From Luteolibacter ambystomatis (GTDB taxonomy: Bacteria; Verrucomicrobiota; Verrucomicrobiia; Verrucomicrobiales; Akkermansiaceae): a DNA stretch of 64,000 nucleotides. The stretch covers positions 4,103,754-4,167,753 of the forward strand of contig NZ_CP073100.1 of assembly GCF_018137965.1 (NCBI RefSeq), read 5' to 3'. Under the pieces are notes generated by a model. The model was given only the letters and a program-made list of their open reading frames with translations. It was not told the DNA's origin and searched no databases. Positions 8,501 through 17,732 of this stretch are shown in pieces. Position numbers and translations under genes: made by a program. Position 1 is the first letter of the stretch. Every line of letters begins with the position of its first letter.

Positions 8501-9595
8501 TCAGCGCACGACGCGGGCGCCGCCGCCGGAGATCTGCTTCTCCACTTCCTTGCGCGTCGCCATCGAGGTGTCGCCCGGGGTGGTGGAGGCCAGCGCGCCG
8601 TGGGCCGCGCCGTAGTCGACGGCCTTCTGTGCGTCATTGAACTCGAGGAAGCCGAACTGCACGCCGGACGCGAAGCTGTCGCCGCCGCCGACGCGGTCGA
8701 GGATCTCCAGCTTGTCGTATTTGCGGCTCTCGTGGAACTTGCCGTCGTGCCAGAGGATGGCGCTCCAATCGTTGATGGTGGCGGTGATCACGCCGCGCAG
8801 GGTGGTGGCGGCGACCTTGAAGTTCGGGAACTCCTTCACCGCGGTCTCGATCATCTTCTTGAAGGCATCGGTCTCGATGTTGGAGATGTTGTGGTCCACG
8901 CCCTCGACCTCGAAGCCGAGCGAGGCGGTGAAGTCCTCTTCATTGCCGATCATGACATCCACATACTTCGCGATCTCGCGGTTGACCTCCTGGGCCTTGG
9001 CGAGACCGCCGATGGTCTTCCAGAGGGACGGGCGGTAGTTGAGGTCGTAGGAAACGATGGTGCCGTACTTGTTGGCGGCCTTCACAGCCTCCACGGTGAG
9101 GGCGGCGGTGGTTTCCGAAAGGGCGGCGAAAATGCCGCCGGTATGGAACCAGCGGACGCCGAGCTTGCCGAAGATGTGGTCCCAGTCGATGTCACCCGGC
9201 TTCAGGTGGGAGGCGGCGGTGTTGCCGCGATCCGGATTGCCGACCGCGCCGCGGATGCCGAACCCGCGCTCGGTGAAATTCAGGCCGTTGCGGACCTTGC
9301 GGCCGATCCCGTCGTCCTCGCGCCACTGGATGAACTCCGTGGAGACGCCGCCCTGCATGATGAAGTCCTCGATCAGGTGGCCGACCTCGTTGTCCACGAA
9401 GGCGGTGACGACCGCAGTCTTGTAGTTGAAGACCTTCCGCAGCCCGCGCGAGGTGTTGTACTCGCCGCCGCCTTCCCAGGCGGCGAACTGGCGGGCGGTG
9501 CGGATGCGACCTTCGCCCGGATCCAGGCGGAGCATCACTTCACCGAGGGAAATCTGGTCGAACGCGCATTCGGACGCGGGCTTGATCTGTAGCAT
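8501..9595 (-). CDS. PfkB-family sugar kinase, 2-keto-3-deoxygluconate kinase-like
   Basis: 364 residues from ATG 9595; the longer opening to 9634 adds a tail not expected for the family. The N-terminus ISLGEVMLRLDPGEGRI and the Gly-rich GGGEYNTSRGL segment are typical of KdgK-type ribokinases, and the catalytic anion hole and base are in DRVGGGDSFASG near the C-terminus. It should phosphorylate 2-keto-3-deoxygluconate or a related keto-sugar acid with ATP, feeding the Entner-Doudoroff end of uronate breakdown. No dehydratase, aldolase or transporter gene lies beside it, so the substrate is inferred from family only. No Shine-Dalgarno is evident. The gene ends at the terminator 8447-8480. Confidence 0.85.
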   Translation of the reverse strand: MLQIKPASECAFDQISLGEVMLRLDPGEGRIRTARQFAAWEGGGEYNTSRGLRKVFNYKTAVVTAFVDNEVGHLIEDFIMQGGVSTEFIQWREDDGIGRKVRNGLNFTERGFGIRGAVGNPDRGNTAASHLKPGDIDWDHIFGKLGVRWFHTGGIFAALSETTAALTVEAVKAANKYGTIVSYDLNYRPSLWKTIGGLAKAQEVNREIAKYVDVMIGNEEDFTASLGFEVEGVDHNISNIETDAFKKMIETAVKEFPNFKVAATTLRGVITATINDWSAILWHDGKFHESRKYDKLEILDRVGGGDSFASGVQFGFLEFNDAQKAVDYGAAHGALASTTPGDTSMATRKEVEKQISGGGARVVR

Positions 9596-9714
9596 GGCGA
9601 TTTTTGACTGAATTTCGGATGATGCCCGGGTCACTCGGGCGAGAACACTCTGGTAAGTCCGAGTCGATTTGAAAAGCCCTCAGTCGAAAAATTGCCTGCA
9701 AATTTTCAAGTCGC

Positions 9715-9731
9715 GCGAAGCCTGGCTTCGC
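9715..9731. repeat. short perfect palindrome related to the REP-like family
   Basis: GCGAAGCC-T-GGCTTCGC has perfect 8-bp arms. It lies in the gap between the alaS stop (9819) and the kinase start (9595) and shares its GCGAAGC/GCTTCGC arms with the REP-like copies at 9792-9816 and 58942-58968. Confidence 0.5.
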
Positions 9732-9791
9732 AAGCTCGGACAAGCGACACCTCTTGTGGAAGGCACCCCTGTTCGATAAAAGCCGTCAGCT

Positions 9792-9816
9792 GCACGCGAA
9801 GCCAAGCTTCGCGCTA
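9792..9816 (-). repeat. REP-like hairpin just downstream of the alaS stop
   Basis: On the minus strand it reads GTAGCGCGAAGCTTGGCTTC followed by GCGTGC. It is almost identical to the plus-strand copy at 58942-58968 (GTAGCGCGAAGCTCCTGCTT and so on). The hairpin begins two bases after the alaS TGA, so it forms the 3' end of the alaS message. Confidence 0.7.
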
Positions 9817-9818
9817 CC

Positions 9819-12599
9819 TCAGAGCTTCGCCTTCGCAGCGGCTTCGAGTTCGGCGATTTTTTCGCGCTCGGGAGCACCGCCGCGGGCTTGGTCGGCCTTG
9901 CCGCCGCCCTTGCCGCCAGCGAGAGCCGCGAGGTCACGGAGCAGATCGCCGGCCTTGAGGCCGCGGGCTTGCGCTACGTCGCCGCAGTAGGTCGCGAGCT
10001 GAAGCTTCTCGCCATCATCGACGATGAAGAAAGCGGCTTCGCCGAAGTTCTTTTTCTTCAGGCCATTGAGCAGCTCCTGCACCAGCGAGGCATCCGCCTC
10101 GAAAGTGCGGATGATCGGCTTGCCCGCCTCGATGAGTTCCGCAAGCTCGGCATCCGCCTGTTGGGCGGCGGCACGGGCCTGGGCTTTCTTGAACGCCTTC
10201 TCGGCCTCGATGGAGACTTCCTTGAGGTGCTCGAGGTGGGCCTTCAGCGCGGACAGTTCATGCGTAGCCGGAGCCGCGGCAAGCGCGAGCGGGGCCTCGA
10301 TGGCGAGCTGCTTGAGCTTTTCGAGCGTGACGGTGGCCTTCGCGGTGGCGGCTTCCGCCTCGGCGATGAGGAGTTGTTCCTGCTCGGCGAGCCAGGTTTC
10401 AGCGGCCTTGCCACAGACGGCCTCGATGCGGCGCACGCCGGCGGCGATGGCGCCCTCGCTCTTGATCTTGAAGAGGCCGATTTCTCCGGTCTTGCGGACG
10501 TGGGTGCCGCCGCAGAGTTCCATGGAGTAGCCGTCGAGGCTGTTGTTGCCGCCGCCGATTTGTACGACGCGCACTGTATCTCCATACTTGTCGCCGAAGA
10601 ACTGCATGATGTCGGTGCGGCCCTTGATCGAGGCGTGCGGGACTTCCGTCCACGAGACGTTGCCGTTCTCCGCGATCTTCGCGTTCACCTTGTCCTCGAT
10701 GGTCTGGAGCTGCTCCGGAGTGACCGCGCCGCTGTTGAAGTCGAAGCGCAGGCGGTTCTCGTCCACCGACGAACCCTGCTGGGCCGCGTCCTTCGACACG
10801 ACCTCGTGCAGCGCCCAGTGAAGAAGGTGGGTCGCAGAGTGATGAGCCTCGATCGGACGGCGGCGGGTGGTGTCGAGCTTAAGCGTGACAGTATCGCCAA
10901 CGGCGATGGAAGCATCCGCGGGCACGGCAACCGCACGGGCCTTGCCGATCTGCTGGACGGCGGACACCGCATACTCGTTGCCGTTGATGGCGAGCGTGCC
11001 GGTGTCCCCGGCCTGGCCCCCCATCTCGGCGTAGAACGGCGTTTTGTCCGTAATGACGAAGAGCGCATCTTCCTGCGGATGAAGCTCGAGCACGGTGGCC
11101 TCGGACTCATCGGAATCGAAGCCGGTCATTGTGGTGACGGCGTCGGTGGAAATTTCGAGCGCGCGGACCACGGTGGTCTTCTGCGCGGCACGGGAACGCA
11201 CCTGCTGTTCTTCCATGAGCGCCTTGAAGCGATCTTCATCCAGCTTCAGGCCGCGCTCGGAGCAGAGGAGTGCGGTCAGGTCGACCGGAAAACCAAAGGT
11301 ATCGTAGAGCTCGAAAGCGAGATCGCCGGAGAACACCGCGCCTTCTGAAAGCGAAACGGCACCGTCTCCGAAACGCTTCAGACCACGGTCGAGTGTCAGG
11401 TTGAAGGCGTTTTCCTCGCGGTTCAGCGTCTCACGGATCGCGGCCTCACGGTCCTTCAGTTCCGGGAACACGTCACCCATCTGCGCGACGAGCGTGGACA
11501 CGAGACCGTCGAACAAAGGCTTGTCACCGGAGAAGCCGAGCTGGCGTCCGTACTTCACCGCGCGGCGCAAGATACGGCGCAGCACGTAGTTCCGGCCGTT
11601 GTTGCCGGGCATGATGCCATCGGCAATGGAGAAGGAGAGCGTGCGGAGGTGGTCGGCGATCACGCGGAAGGCGATCGCGTCCTTCATGCCGTCATCGAAC
11701 TTGGTGCGATCCGCGCCGAGGTCCGGGTAGATGTCCACATACTTCTTGCCGCTGAGTTCCTCGATGCGGTGGAAGATCGTGCGGAAGACGTCGGTGTTGT
11801 AGTTGCTCGGCTTGCGCGAGAAATCGGTGAAGCCCTTGGTGTTCTGGATGATCGAGCAGGCGCGCTCGAAGCCCATGCCGGTATCGACGTGCTTCGCGGG
11901 CAGCTCGCGGAAGGTGCCGTCCGCCTCCGCATTGTATTGGATGAAGACGAGGTTCCAGATCTCGATGCAGAGGTCGGAGTCATTGTTGACCAGTTTGCGG
12001 CCGGTCTTGGGATCGCCCTCGGGAGTCAGGTTCACATGCAACTCGGAACACGGGCCGCAGGGACCGGTCTCGCCCATCATCCAGAAATTGTCCTTCACGT
12101 TGCCGTGGACGATCTGCACGGCAGGATCGCAGCCCTTGGAGGCGAACAGCGCCGCCCAGAGGTCATAGGCTTCCTGGTCGAAGTTTCCGGGATCGCCTTC
12201 CTTCGGCGCATAGACGGACGCGTGAAGACGGTGCGCGGGCAGGCCCCAGCGTTCCACCACGAGATCCCACGCCCACTGGATCGCTTCCTTTTTGAAGTAG
12301 TTGCCGAAGGACCAGTTCCCCAGCATCTCGAACATCGTGTGGTGGTAGGTGTCGTAGCCGACATCCTCGAGGTCGTTGTGCTTGCCGCCGGCACGGATGC
12401 ACTTCTGGGTGTCCGCGGCGCGCGGCGGATCGTAGGGCGCCTTGTCGGTGCCGAGGAAATAGGGCACGAACTGGTTCATCCCCGCATTGGTGAAAAGCAG
12501 GCCGGGGCTCTGCGGCATCAGCGAGGCCGAAGGCACGATGGTGTGCTGCTGTTCGCGGAAGAAATCGAGGAAGCTGTTGCGGATCTCGGCGGAGGTCAT
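9819..12599 (-). CDS. alaS: alanine-tRNA ligase
   Basis: 926 residues from ATG 12599; the opening extends upstream to 12794 without homology. The N-terminus SAEIRNSFLDFFREQQHTIV and the class II aminoacylation core (GLLFTNAGMNQF, MFEMLGNWSFG) are those of AlaRS. The editing domain zinc site is visible as H587-x3-H591 (HSATH) and C696-x3-H700 (CGGTH). A DHHA1-like C-terminal domain with the GGGKGGGKADQARGG motif follows. The enzyme charges tRNA-Ala and clears mischarged Ser/Gly. Length and motifs are complete, so it should be the functional essential copy. A REP-like hairpin sits at its 3' end. Confidence 0.97.
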   Translation of the reverse strand: MTSAEIRNSFLDFFREQQHTIVPSASLMPQSPGLLFTNAGMNQFVPYFLGTDKAPYDPPRAADTQKCIRAGGKHNDLEDVGYDTYHHTMFEMLGNWSFGNYFKKEAIQWAWDLVVERWGLPAHRLHASVYAPKEGDPGNFDQEAYDLWAALFASKGCDPAVQIVHGNVKDNFWMMGETGPCGPCSELHVNLTPEGDPKTGRKLVNNDSDLCIEIWNLVFIQYNAEADGTFRELPAKHVDTGMGFERACSIIQNTKGFTDFSRKPSNYNTDVFRTIFHRIEELSGKKYVDIYPDLGADRTKFDDGMKDAIAFRVIADHLRTLSFSIADGIMPGNNGRNYVLRRILRRAVKYGRQLGFSGDKPLFDGLVSTLVAQMGDVFPELKDREAAIRETLNREENAFNLTLDRGLKRFGDGAVSLSEGAVFSGDLAFELYDTFGFPVDLTALLCSERGLKLDEDRFKALMEEQQVRSRAAQKTTVVRALEISTDAVTTMTGFDSDESEATVLELHPQEDALFVITDKTPFYAEMGGQAGDTGTLAINGNEYAVSAVQQIGKARAVAVPADASIAVGDTVTLKLDTTRRRPIEAHHSATHLLHWALHEVVSKDAAQQGSSVDENRLRFDFNSGAVTPEQLQTIEDKVNAKIAENGNVSWTEVPHASIKGRTDIMQFFGDKYGDTVRVVQIGGGNNSLDGYSMELCGGTHVRKTGEIGLFKIKSEGAIAAGVRRIEAVCGKAAETWLAEQEQLLIAEAEAATAKATVTLEKLKQLAIEAPLALAAAPATHELSALKAHLEHLKEVSIEAEKAFKKAQARAAAQQADAELAELIEAGKPIIRTFEADASLVQELLNGLKKKNFGEAAFFIVDDGEKLQLATYCGDVAQARGLKAGDLLRDLAALAGGKGGGKADQARGGAPEREKIAELEAAAKAKL

Positions 12600-12813
12600 G
12601 GGCGCGGGGGGACGAGAAACCACGAATCCGGGGAAAGAACACGGATTTTTTTCCCAAAGGTTGCTCACCTTGAAGGAGTTTTTAGAGCAATTCGCCCGTC
12701 CAGCCGAATTCCGATCAAATCCTTGGGTGAGCCACCTTTCCTCAATTTCATGACGTGGTGATCCAGCGGAATCAGCGGCTTTTCCCACGGGCAAGAGCCT
12801 CCTTCATCAACAA

Positions 12814-13953
12814 TTACGGTCTTGGACCTGCTTTTATGTAGTCTTCGGCAACTTCAAGAATGCTGAAAAAATCGATCCCAAGTTCTTTTCCGATTTCTTT
12901 ATATAACCCCCCTTTTAGAATAATCGCAACGACCGCTACTATTTCCAATCCCGATCTTCTCAATTCCTTTGTCAGCAACTGCACTGTTCCGCCGCTACTG
13001 ACGACATCATCAATGATCAGAACACGCTTTGCGCGACTCCTCTCATCCGTTTTGAAATAGAGCTTTCGTTCATAGAGAAGCGACTTCTGCCAAACCATTC
13101 GCTCTTCTTCCGTTCCAGACTCCGTGTCCCGAATGATCTCAACTGGAATCCCCAGTTGATCCGCGATCAAAAGTGCCCATGGGTTCCCTCCGGGAACGAC
13201 GGTCACCAACCAATCAATTCCAGGAAGAAGAGGTCTTACGATTTCAGAAAGCCCTCTCTTCACTTCAGAAATAAGCAGATGAGAGAGCATGGTCCCGCGC
13301 TCGCCGACACTGAACACATGGAACTGATATTTGCCGTTCGGAAGCGTGACTTCTGGCGCAGCTTGAACATCAGCGACAAGATTCGGGAAATTAGCCAAGG
13401 CATTTGGCGGTCTAACCTGTTTGAGCTCGGGAACGCTAACTCGTATTGTCATCAGGTGCGCCAATTCATCCCATAGCTCGCGTGTATGAGATTTTATCCG
13501 ACGGTCGAACACCTCCGGTCTGGTTGACGAATTGACATGCTCGTGAATCTCACGAGCCAATCGGATAAGATTCTGCTCAGATGCTTCGATTGATTGAAAT
13601 CCGGCGAGATGGCTGGGCAAATCATGCCGTTCGATTCCGAATAGCAATGGAACCGCGCGACAAGCGTTTCGCCCCTTCATGGCAATCGCACCAGCCTCCA
13701 TGGCAATCCAAGGCGAATCCATGTTCTGAGGTGTAATACAGAGAATAGCATAACTGGAAGATTCCAAGGCATCCCCGAGTGATTCTCTCCATTGTTCTCC
13801 CAGTTGGATATCTTCATCAGATATCCAAACATCGACTTCATCCATAAGGGTGAGGAGCCAATTTTTGATTGCTGAAGCAATCGCTTTGCTCGGACTCTGT
13901 GACCAAGAAACAAATATCTTTGGGGATTTAGTTGGAGATGTTCGTCGCGGCAT
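12814..13953 (-). CDS. TIR domain fused to a type I phosphoribosyltransferase domain (candidate defence protein)
   Basis: 379 residues from ATG 13953 (a TTG at 13962 would add three). Residues 12-105 are a TIR domain: KIFVSWSQ as the first strand, VDVWISDEDI, and SPWIAMEAGAI, where E86 is at the usual place of the NAD-hydrolysing glutamate. After a linker, residues about 200-379 form a type I phosphoribosyltransferase fold with a canonical PRPP-binding loop at 311-323 (VLIIDDVVSSGGT; D315, D316) and a flexible-loop region before it. Bacterial TIR domains are known NAD hydrolases or signal makers in immunity; PRTases join or split base and PRPP. I infer a nucleotide-targeting conflict protein. 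The gene is solitary and visibly AT-richer than its neighbours, which suggests transfer. The substrate of the PRTase half is unknown. Confidence 0.8.
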   Translation of the reverse strand: MPRRTSPTKSPKIFVSWSQSPSKAIASAIKNWLLTLMDEVDVWISDEDIQLGEQWRESLGDALESSSYAILCITPQNMDSPWIAMEAGAIAMKGRNACRAVPLLFGIERHDLPSHLAGFQSIEASEQNLIRLAREIHEHVNSSTRPEVFDRRIKSHTRELWDELAHLMTIRVSVPELKQVRPPNALANFPNLVADVQAAPEVTLPNGKYQFHVFSVGERGTMLSHLLISEVKRGLSEIVRPLLPGIDWLVTVVPGGNPWALLIADQLGIPVEIIRDTESGTEEERMVWQKSLLYERKLYFKTDERSRAKRVLIIDDVVSSGGTVQLLTKELRRSGLEIVAVVAIILKGGLYKEIGKELGIDFFSILEVAEDYIKAGPRP

Positions 13954-14243
13954 TACAAGCAAGGTATCTTTGCTGGCAATGACAATTCAAGACAAAGACG
14001 TCTCCAGATCGTTGATTCTGGTATCTCCGTGGAGCCTCAAAGCGGAATCCATTCCTCGAAGATGACATGACCGATATGGCTTGCCGACTTTTGCGCGATA
14101 TCTGCCAGATAGGCCATCAACCTCATCCAAGCCTTACCGCGAAATTTATTCTTCAAGAATCTGGAAGCTCAAATGCTCCCCCTTTGGGGTTCTCCGGGAT
14201 GCAGAAACCCAAGTACCGCTCAAACGTTCGGAGCGATGATGGC

Positions 14244-15032
14244 CTACTTCCCGTAGCGATAGTGGCCGATGATCTGGTAATTCAGGAGCACATCCTCCCA
14301 CTTCACCCCGGAGTCGAGGTTGTGGACCAACCAGGAATCGGTGCCGCGGTCGCCGGGACCCGGGACCACCATCGCGATGTGCATGTCGACCTGGGTGTGG
14401 GCATCCCCTCCGCGGGTGCTGGTGCCCGGGCGGGTGAGGACCACGACGTCGCCCGGCTGGTACTCGGAAATGTTCCGCGAGGTGGTCAGGGTCTCGCCAT
14501 GGCGCTCGAAGAAGCGCTTCAGGTTGGGGGCGCGGCGGTGGTCGACGTTGGTGTTCAGGCCGCCGGCTTTGGAGAGCTGCTCGTATTCGCGGTAGCTCTT
14601 CTCCATGTCCTCATGGACGAGCTGCTGGAGGTCGATGTTCACTCCCCGGTAGGCGCGGACGATCACATCCTCCGCATTGCCCTTCCCGGCGGGAACATCG
14701 CCGCCGGGGTAGGAGATCTTGAATTCCGAATTGTCGTAAACGCCCGGGGTGCGGGCCTGGCCGAGAGCCGAGGCGGCGAGACGGTCCCCGAAGGACTCGG
14801 ACGGAGTGAGGCGGGCAATGGTCCGCTCAACGCTCTCCAGCGAGGTGCCTTCCTGCTCGGCCTTCAAGGTCGGGACCAGCTTGCGGAAGAACAAAAACGG
14901 AATGCCGACGGCGATCAGGATGATGACCCAGCCACCAAAAAAGCGGCGCTTTTTCTTCGGCTTCTGGGGACGCGGGCCCACATACTCGATGGTATCGAAG
15001 AAACCGTTGTTGCGCTGGGATCGGCGTGGCAT
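14244..15032 (-). CDS. DUF1287 family membrane-anchored protein
   Basis: 262 residues from ATG 15032 (MPRRSQRNNGFF). A Lys-rich cytoplasmic stretch (KPKKKRRFF) is followed by one transmembrane helix (GGWVIILIAVGIPFLFF, about residues 29-45), so the bulk is extracytoplasmic. The C-terminal domain shows the DUF1287 pattern: YPGGDVPAGKGNAEDVIVRA, an LVHEDM segment, DHRRAPNLKRFFERHG, YQPGDVV, HIAMVV and a final GHYRYGK. DUF1287 resembles NlpC/P60-like folds with conserved Asp and His residues; a cell-wall role is possible but unproven. It is transcribed alone and divergent from the CBM9-like gene. Confidence 0.85.
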   Translation of the reverse strand: MPRRSQRNNGFFDTIEYVGPRPQKPKKKRRFFGGWVIILIAVGIPFLFFRKLVPTLKAEQEGTSLESVERTIARLTPSESFGDRLAASALGQARTPGVYDNSEFKISYPGGDVPAGKGNAEDVIVRAYRGVNIDLQQLVHEDMEKSYREYEQLSKAGGLNTNVDHRRAPNLKRFFERHGETLTTSRNISEYQPGDVVVLTRPGTSTRGGDAHTQVDMHIAMVVPGPGDRGTDSWLVHNLDSGVKWEDVLLNYQIIGHYRYGK

Positions 15033-15174
15033 TGGAACGCGAAGCGGATGAACCACATACAGCCGGAAATGGCGATAGTTTTCCACCCATGTTAGGATCT
15101 TTTTCACGGAATCCCGCGGACAATCATGTCTTCCCGCTCGACCGCTCCGCGCTACGGGGCTAACGGGGTGGATC

Positions 15175-15777
15175 ATGATCGTCTTCAACAGCCCGCGTCC
15201 ACTGCAATGGGGAGCCCTCGATGTGCCCCTACTGGGCATCGGCAAGGACTGGCATGGCACCCCTTTCGAACCTGCGGCGGGCTACGCGCTGGCGCAGGAC
15301 GGACAGCGGCTGTGGTTCATCGCCTCCCACACCAAACCGGCACAAATCCACCCCTCCGCGCGACCGGGCCGGTTCCAAGCGGAGCTGTGGCGCTACGACG
15401 TGGCGGAGCTGTTCCTGGCCGATCCGGTGAGCGGCCGTTATTTCGAGTTCAATCTGGCTCCGAACGGCGCGTGGTGGTCCTGCGAGTTCACCGCGCCGCG
15501 GGTGCGGGACCAGGAGGAGGATTTCCAGATGCCGGAGGTGGGGGCCTTCGCGGAACTGGCGGAGGATGGCTCATGGGCCGCCGCGCTGGCGATCCCGCTC
15601 GATATCCTGAAGGCGCGCATCAACTACAGCCCGGAGACTCGGGGGAATGTGACCTTCATCCTGAACTCCCCGGACCAGAAATTCCTCACCGCCGCGAAGT
15701 TGTCGGACGGCGAACCGGACTACCATCTGCCAGGCCAATTCCCCACGCTCCAACCGCGGGCACTACCCCAACTGTGA
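15175..15777 (+). CDS. carbohydrate-binding family 9-like (DOMON) protein
   Basis: 200 residues from ATG 15175. The fold-defining stretches of CBM9_2-like proteins are present: an early DWHGTPF segment, AELWRYDVAELFLADP, YFEFNLAPNGAWWSCEF, and a closing SWAAALAIPLDIL with VTFILNSPD. Related proteins bind sugars or haem-like ligands; here no enzyme domain is attached and no signal peptide is visible. The stop overlaps the GTG of the next gene (GTGA), so the two are translationally coupled, together with the glycosyltransferase that follows. The function of this stand-alone form is unknown. Confidence 0.8.
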   Translation: MIVFNSPRPLQWGALDVPLLGIGKDWHGTPFEPAAGYALAQDGQRLWFIASHTKPAQIHPSARPGRFQAELWRYDVAELFLADPVSGRYFEFNLAPNGAWWSCEFTAPRVRDQEEDFQMPEVGAFAELAEDGSWAAALAIPLDILKARINYSPETRGNVTFILNSPDQKFLTAAKLSDGEPDYHLPGQFPTLQPRALPQL

Positions 15778-16709
15778 CCCCGAAGCCCAAGCGCTGGTCT
15801 TTCTGGCTGGTTTCCGCCACGGCGCTGCTGAGCATCGGCGCCTGGCAGGCGGCACAGATCGCCGTGGATGCGAAGACCCGCGCCATGGCGGCGGTGAAAG
15901 TTCCTCCAAAGAAAACGCGCTCGGACGGGAGGAAGCCCTCGGCGAAAGAACTGGCGCAGATCGATCCGGTGGGAACCTACATCGCCCGGGCGAAACGGGG
16001 AATGACCGATCAGGAGATCAACTGGATGATCGAGGATTTCCACAAACGAGGATTGGACAAAGACTTGGTGCCGGATACTGTGGAACACTACCAAAGCCTT
16101 CGGCAGCGGCAGGCAGCATGGTATCTACAGGCTCTCGCGGAAGGGTTTTCGCTGTCGCCCTCGCAAAAATCGGAGGCGGCGGCCAGACTACGGAGATGGC
16201 GTTTGCAGGGTGACGAGGAATACGCGGCCAAAGCAAATGAACCGGACCCGATCACGAACAATGAATTAAAAGTGGGTGACAGGGCTGCAGATTACGCCTT
16301 TGCCAGCCAATGGCTTTTCATAGGCGACCACGCAGATCCTTCCGTATTGTGTGATCTCACTCCCGAACAAAAGCGCCTGACCTATCAGGATATGCCTTCC
16401 GGGATCTACCGGAACTACGCCCATGATCTGGCGGCGGACCAGTGGATCATGCCTCCCAACGCGACACTCGAGCCCAAATCCTCGCCCGTGGCCGTTCCGG
16501 ATATCTTCCCCCTGATGCCTTCCCAGCTGGTTCCTCCAGGTCAGCGGTCTGGCGGTGAGTTGGCACAGGCTCGGAGACTCCAACCGGCGCAGTTGCGGAT
16601 CATTCTTTTGTTCCACCGGGAAATCGCGGCCTGGCTCTCAGATAGTCTGGAAAAGAATACACCGGTTGTCACAGACCCTTTGGAGCCTCAAGCTCCCCAC
16701 AATGAGTGA
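15774..16709 (+). CDS. membrane-anchored protein of unknown function
   Basis: About 311 residues, starting at GTG 15774, which overlaps the upstream TGA. An open frame extends further upstream, but it lies over the CBM9-like gene in another frame and looks like shadow sequence. The N-terminus has positive residues and one transmembrane helix (WSFWLVSATALLSIGAW). The rest is a hydrophilic, charge-rich, mostly helical region including EINWMIEDFHKRG and RRWRLQGDEEY. No family was recognised. The stop overlaps the ATG of the GT9 gene by 8 bases, so the three genes form an operon. Confidence 0.7.
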   Translation: MTPKPKRWSFWLVSATALLSIGAWQAAQIAVDAKTRAMAAVKVPPKKTRSDGRKPSAKELAQIDPVGTYIARAKRGMTDQEINWMIEDFHKRGLDKDLVPDTVEHYQSLRQRQAAWYLQALAEGFSLSPSQKSEAAARLRRWRLQGDEEYAAKANEPDPITNNELKVGDRAADYAFASQWLFIGDHADPSVLCDLTPEQKRLTYQDMPSGIYRNYAHDLAADQWIMPPNATLEPKSSPVAVPDIFPLMPSQLVPPGQRSGGELAQARRLQPAQLRIILLFHREIAAWLSDSLEKNTPVVTDPLEPQAPHNE

Positions 16710-17628
16710 CGCGGGACAGAGCATGCTGGTGACGGCACCGGAGCGATGGGACGAGGTGTGTTTCGCCGTGCCTGCGATCCGGGCGCTGGTCGCATCCGGT
16801 CTGCCGGTCACGGTGCTGTGCTCCAGCGCTCAGGAAACCTTCTGGAAGACGCTACCCGGCCTTACTCTCCTCCCCTACCCACCCAAAGCCTCTGCCGGAG
16901 CCATTTCCACACTCATCGCCGGGAAATTCGCCGCCGCCATCGTATGGGAGGCGGGCGTCTCCGCGGATGCTTGCGCCAAGGCCGGTATCCCGCGCCGCAC
17001 CGGCCCGGGGGGTGACAAGGCGCTTGTGAAACGCCTCACCGACCCGATGCCGCTGCCCGCCCCCGGCCCGATCGAGCACCGGGTCCGGCATTATCTGGCG
17101 CTGGTGGAAGCCATGGGCATCGACACCCGGGTGGCAGCGTATTTCGAGCCCGCCGATCTCGGCATCGCTCGGGAGCCTGACAACGTGCTGCTGGCACCGG
17201 ATTCCGACTATGGCCGCAGTCACGAGTGGCCGTTGGATCGCTGGGAAGCGGTCGGTCGGTCGCTGTTGGAAAGCGGCGCGCGCATCACAGTCACAGGTAG
17301 CGGAGGCTTGACCGCCAAACTGGCGAAAACACTCGAAGCCCGAACCGCGGATCTGCCGCTCTCAGGGGATGCGTTGCCATTGCTCGCCGCCTATGAGCGG
17401 GTGATCGCCGCAGACGGTTCGCTGCCCCATCTCGCCGCCCACGCGGGGGCGACCTGCGTGGTGCTCTTCGGCCCCAATGAACCGGCATGGAAACGTCCGC
17501 TGGGCAAACGTCACACCGTGCTGCGCCAGCATGTGGAGTGCTCACCCTGCTTCTCTCCGAAGTGCGCAATGGACCTGCGCTGCCAGAACGAGCTGGAATT
17601 GGCGAGAGTGCTGGCGGCGGTGAAGTAG
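16702..17628 (+). CDS. glycosyltransferase family 9 protein (heptosyltransferase-like)
   Basis: 308 residues from ATG 16702. The family pattern of ADP-heptose:LPS heptosyltransferases is visible: WDEVCFAVPAIRAL at the N-terminus, LAPDSDYGRSHEWPLDRW for the start of the second Rossmann domain, a GSGGL loop, and IAADGSLPHLAAHAGA followed by VVLFGPNEPAWKRP for nucleotide-sugar binding. A C-terminal Cys cluster (HVECSPCFSPKCAMDLRC) is also typical. It probably adds a sugar to lipopolysaccharide core on the inner face of the cytoplasmic membrane. The usual KDO/heptose genes are not adjacent, so donor and acceptor are unknown. Confidence 0.88.
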   Translation: MSDAGQSMLVTAPERWDEVCFAVPAIRALVASGLPVTVLCSSAQETFWKTLPGLTLLPYPPKASAGAISTLIAGKFAAAIVWEAGVSADACAKAGIPRRTGPGGDKALVKRLTDPMPLPAPGPIEHRVRHYLALVEAMGIDTRVAAYFEPADLGIAREPDNVLLAPDSDYGRSHEWPLDRWEAVGRSLLESGARITVTGSGGLTAKLAKTLEARTADLPLSGDALPLLAAYERVIAADGSLPHLAAHAGATCVVLFGPNEPAWKRPLGKRHTVLRQHVECSPCFSPKCAMDLRCQNELELARVLAAVK

Positions 17629-17709
17629 CGTCAGTTTCCAACTTGCGCCGGTGAGGAACCGACACGGGAATAACCCGCAGGCCTACCCTCCAAATCCACC
17701 CCTCCCACT

Positions 17710-17732
17710 CACAAGCAGGAGTGCTTGTGCTA
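17710..17732 (-). repeat. REP-like hairpin at the 3' end of the DUF2017 gene
   Basis: On the minus strand it reads TAGCACAAGCACTCCTGCTT then GTG: perfect 8-bp arms CACAAGCA/TGCTTGTG with a 4-base loop, directly joined to the TAG stop codon at 17730-17732. It is a divergent relative of the GTAGCG-type family found at the ends of four other sites in the window and lies between converging genes, so it may terminate both. Confidence 0.6.

Noticed and set aside
12600..12813. Possible small gene between alaS and the TIR-PRTase gene.
   Set aside because: No start plus conserved product was found in this 214-bp gap.
15126..15773. Upstream extension of the membrane protein gene at 15774.
   Set aside because: It covers the CBM9-like gene in another frame and shows shadow-type composition. 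GTG 15774 gives a sensible N-terminal helix and GTGA coupling.
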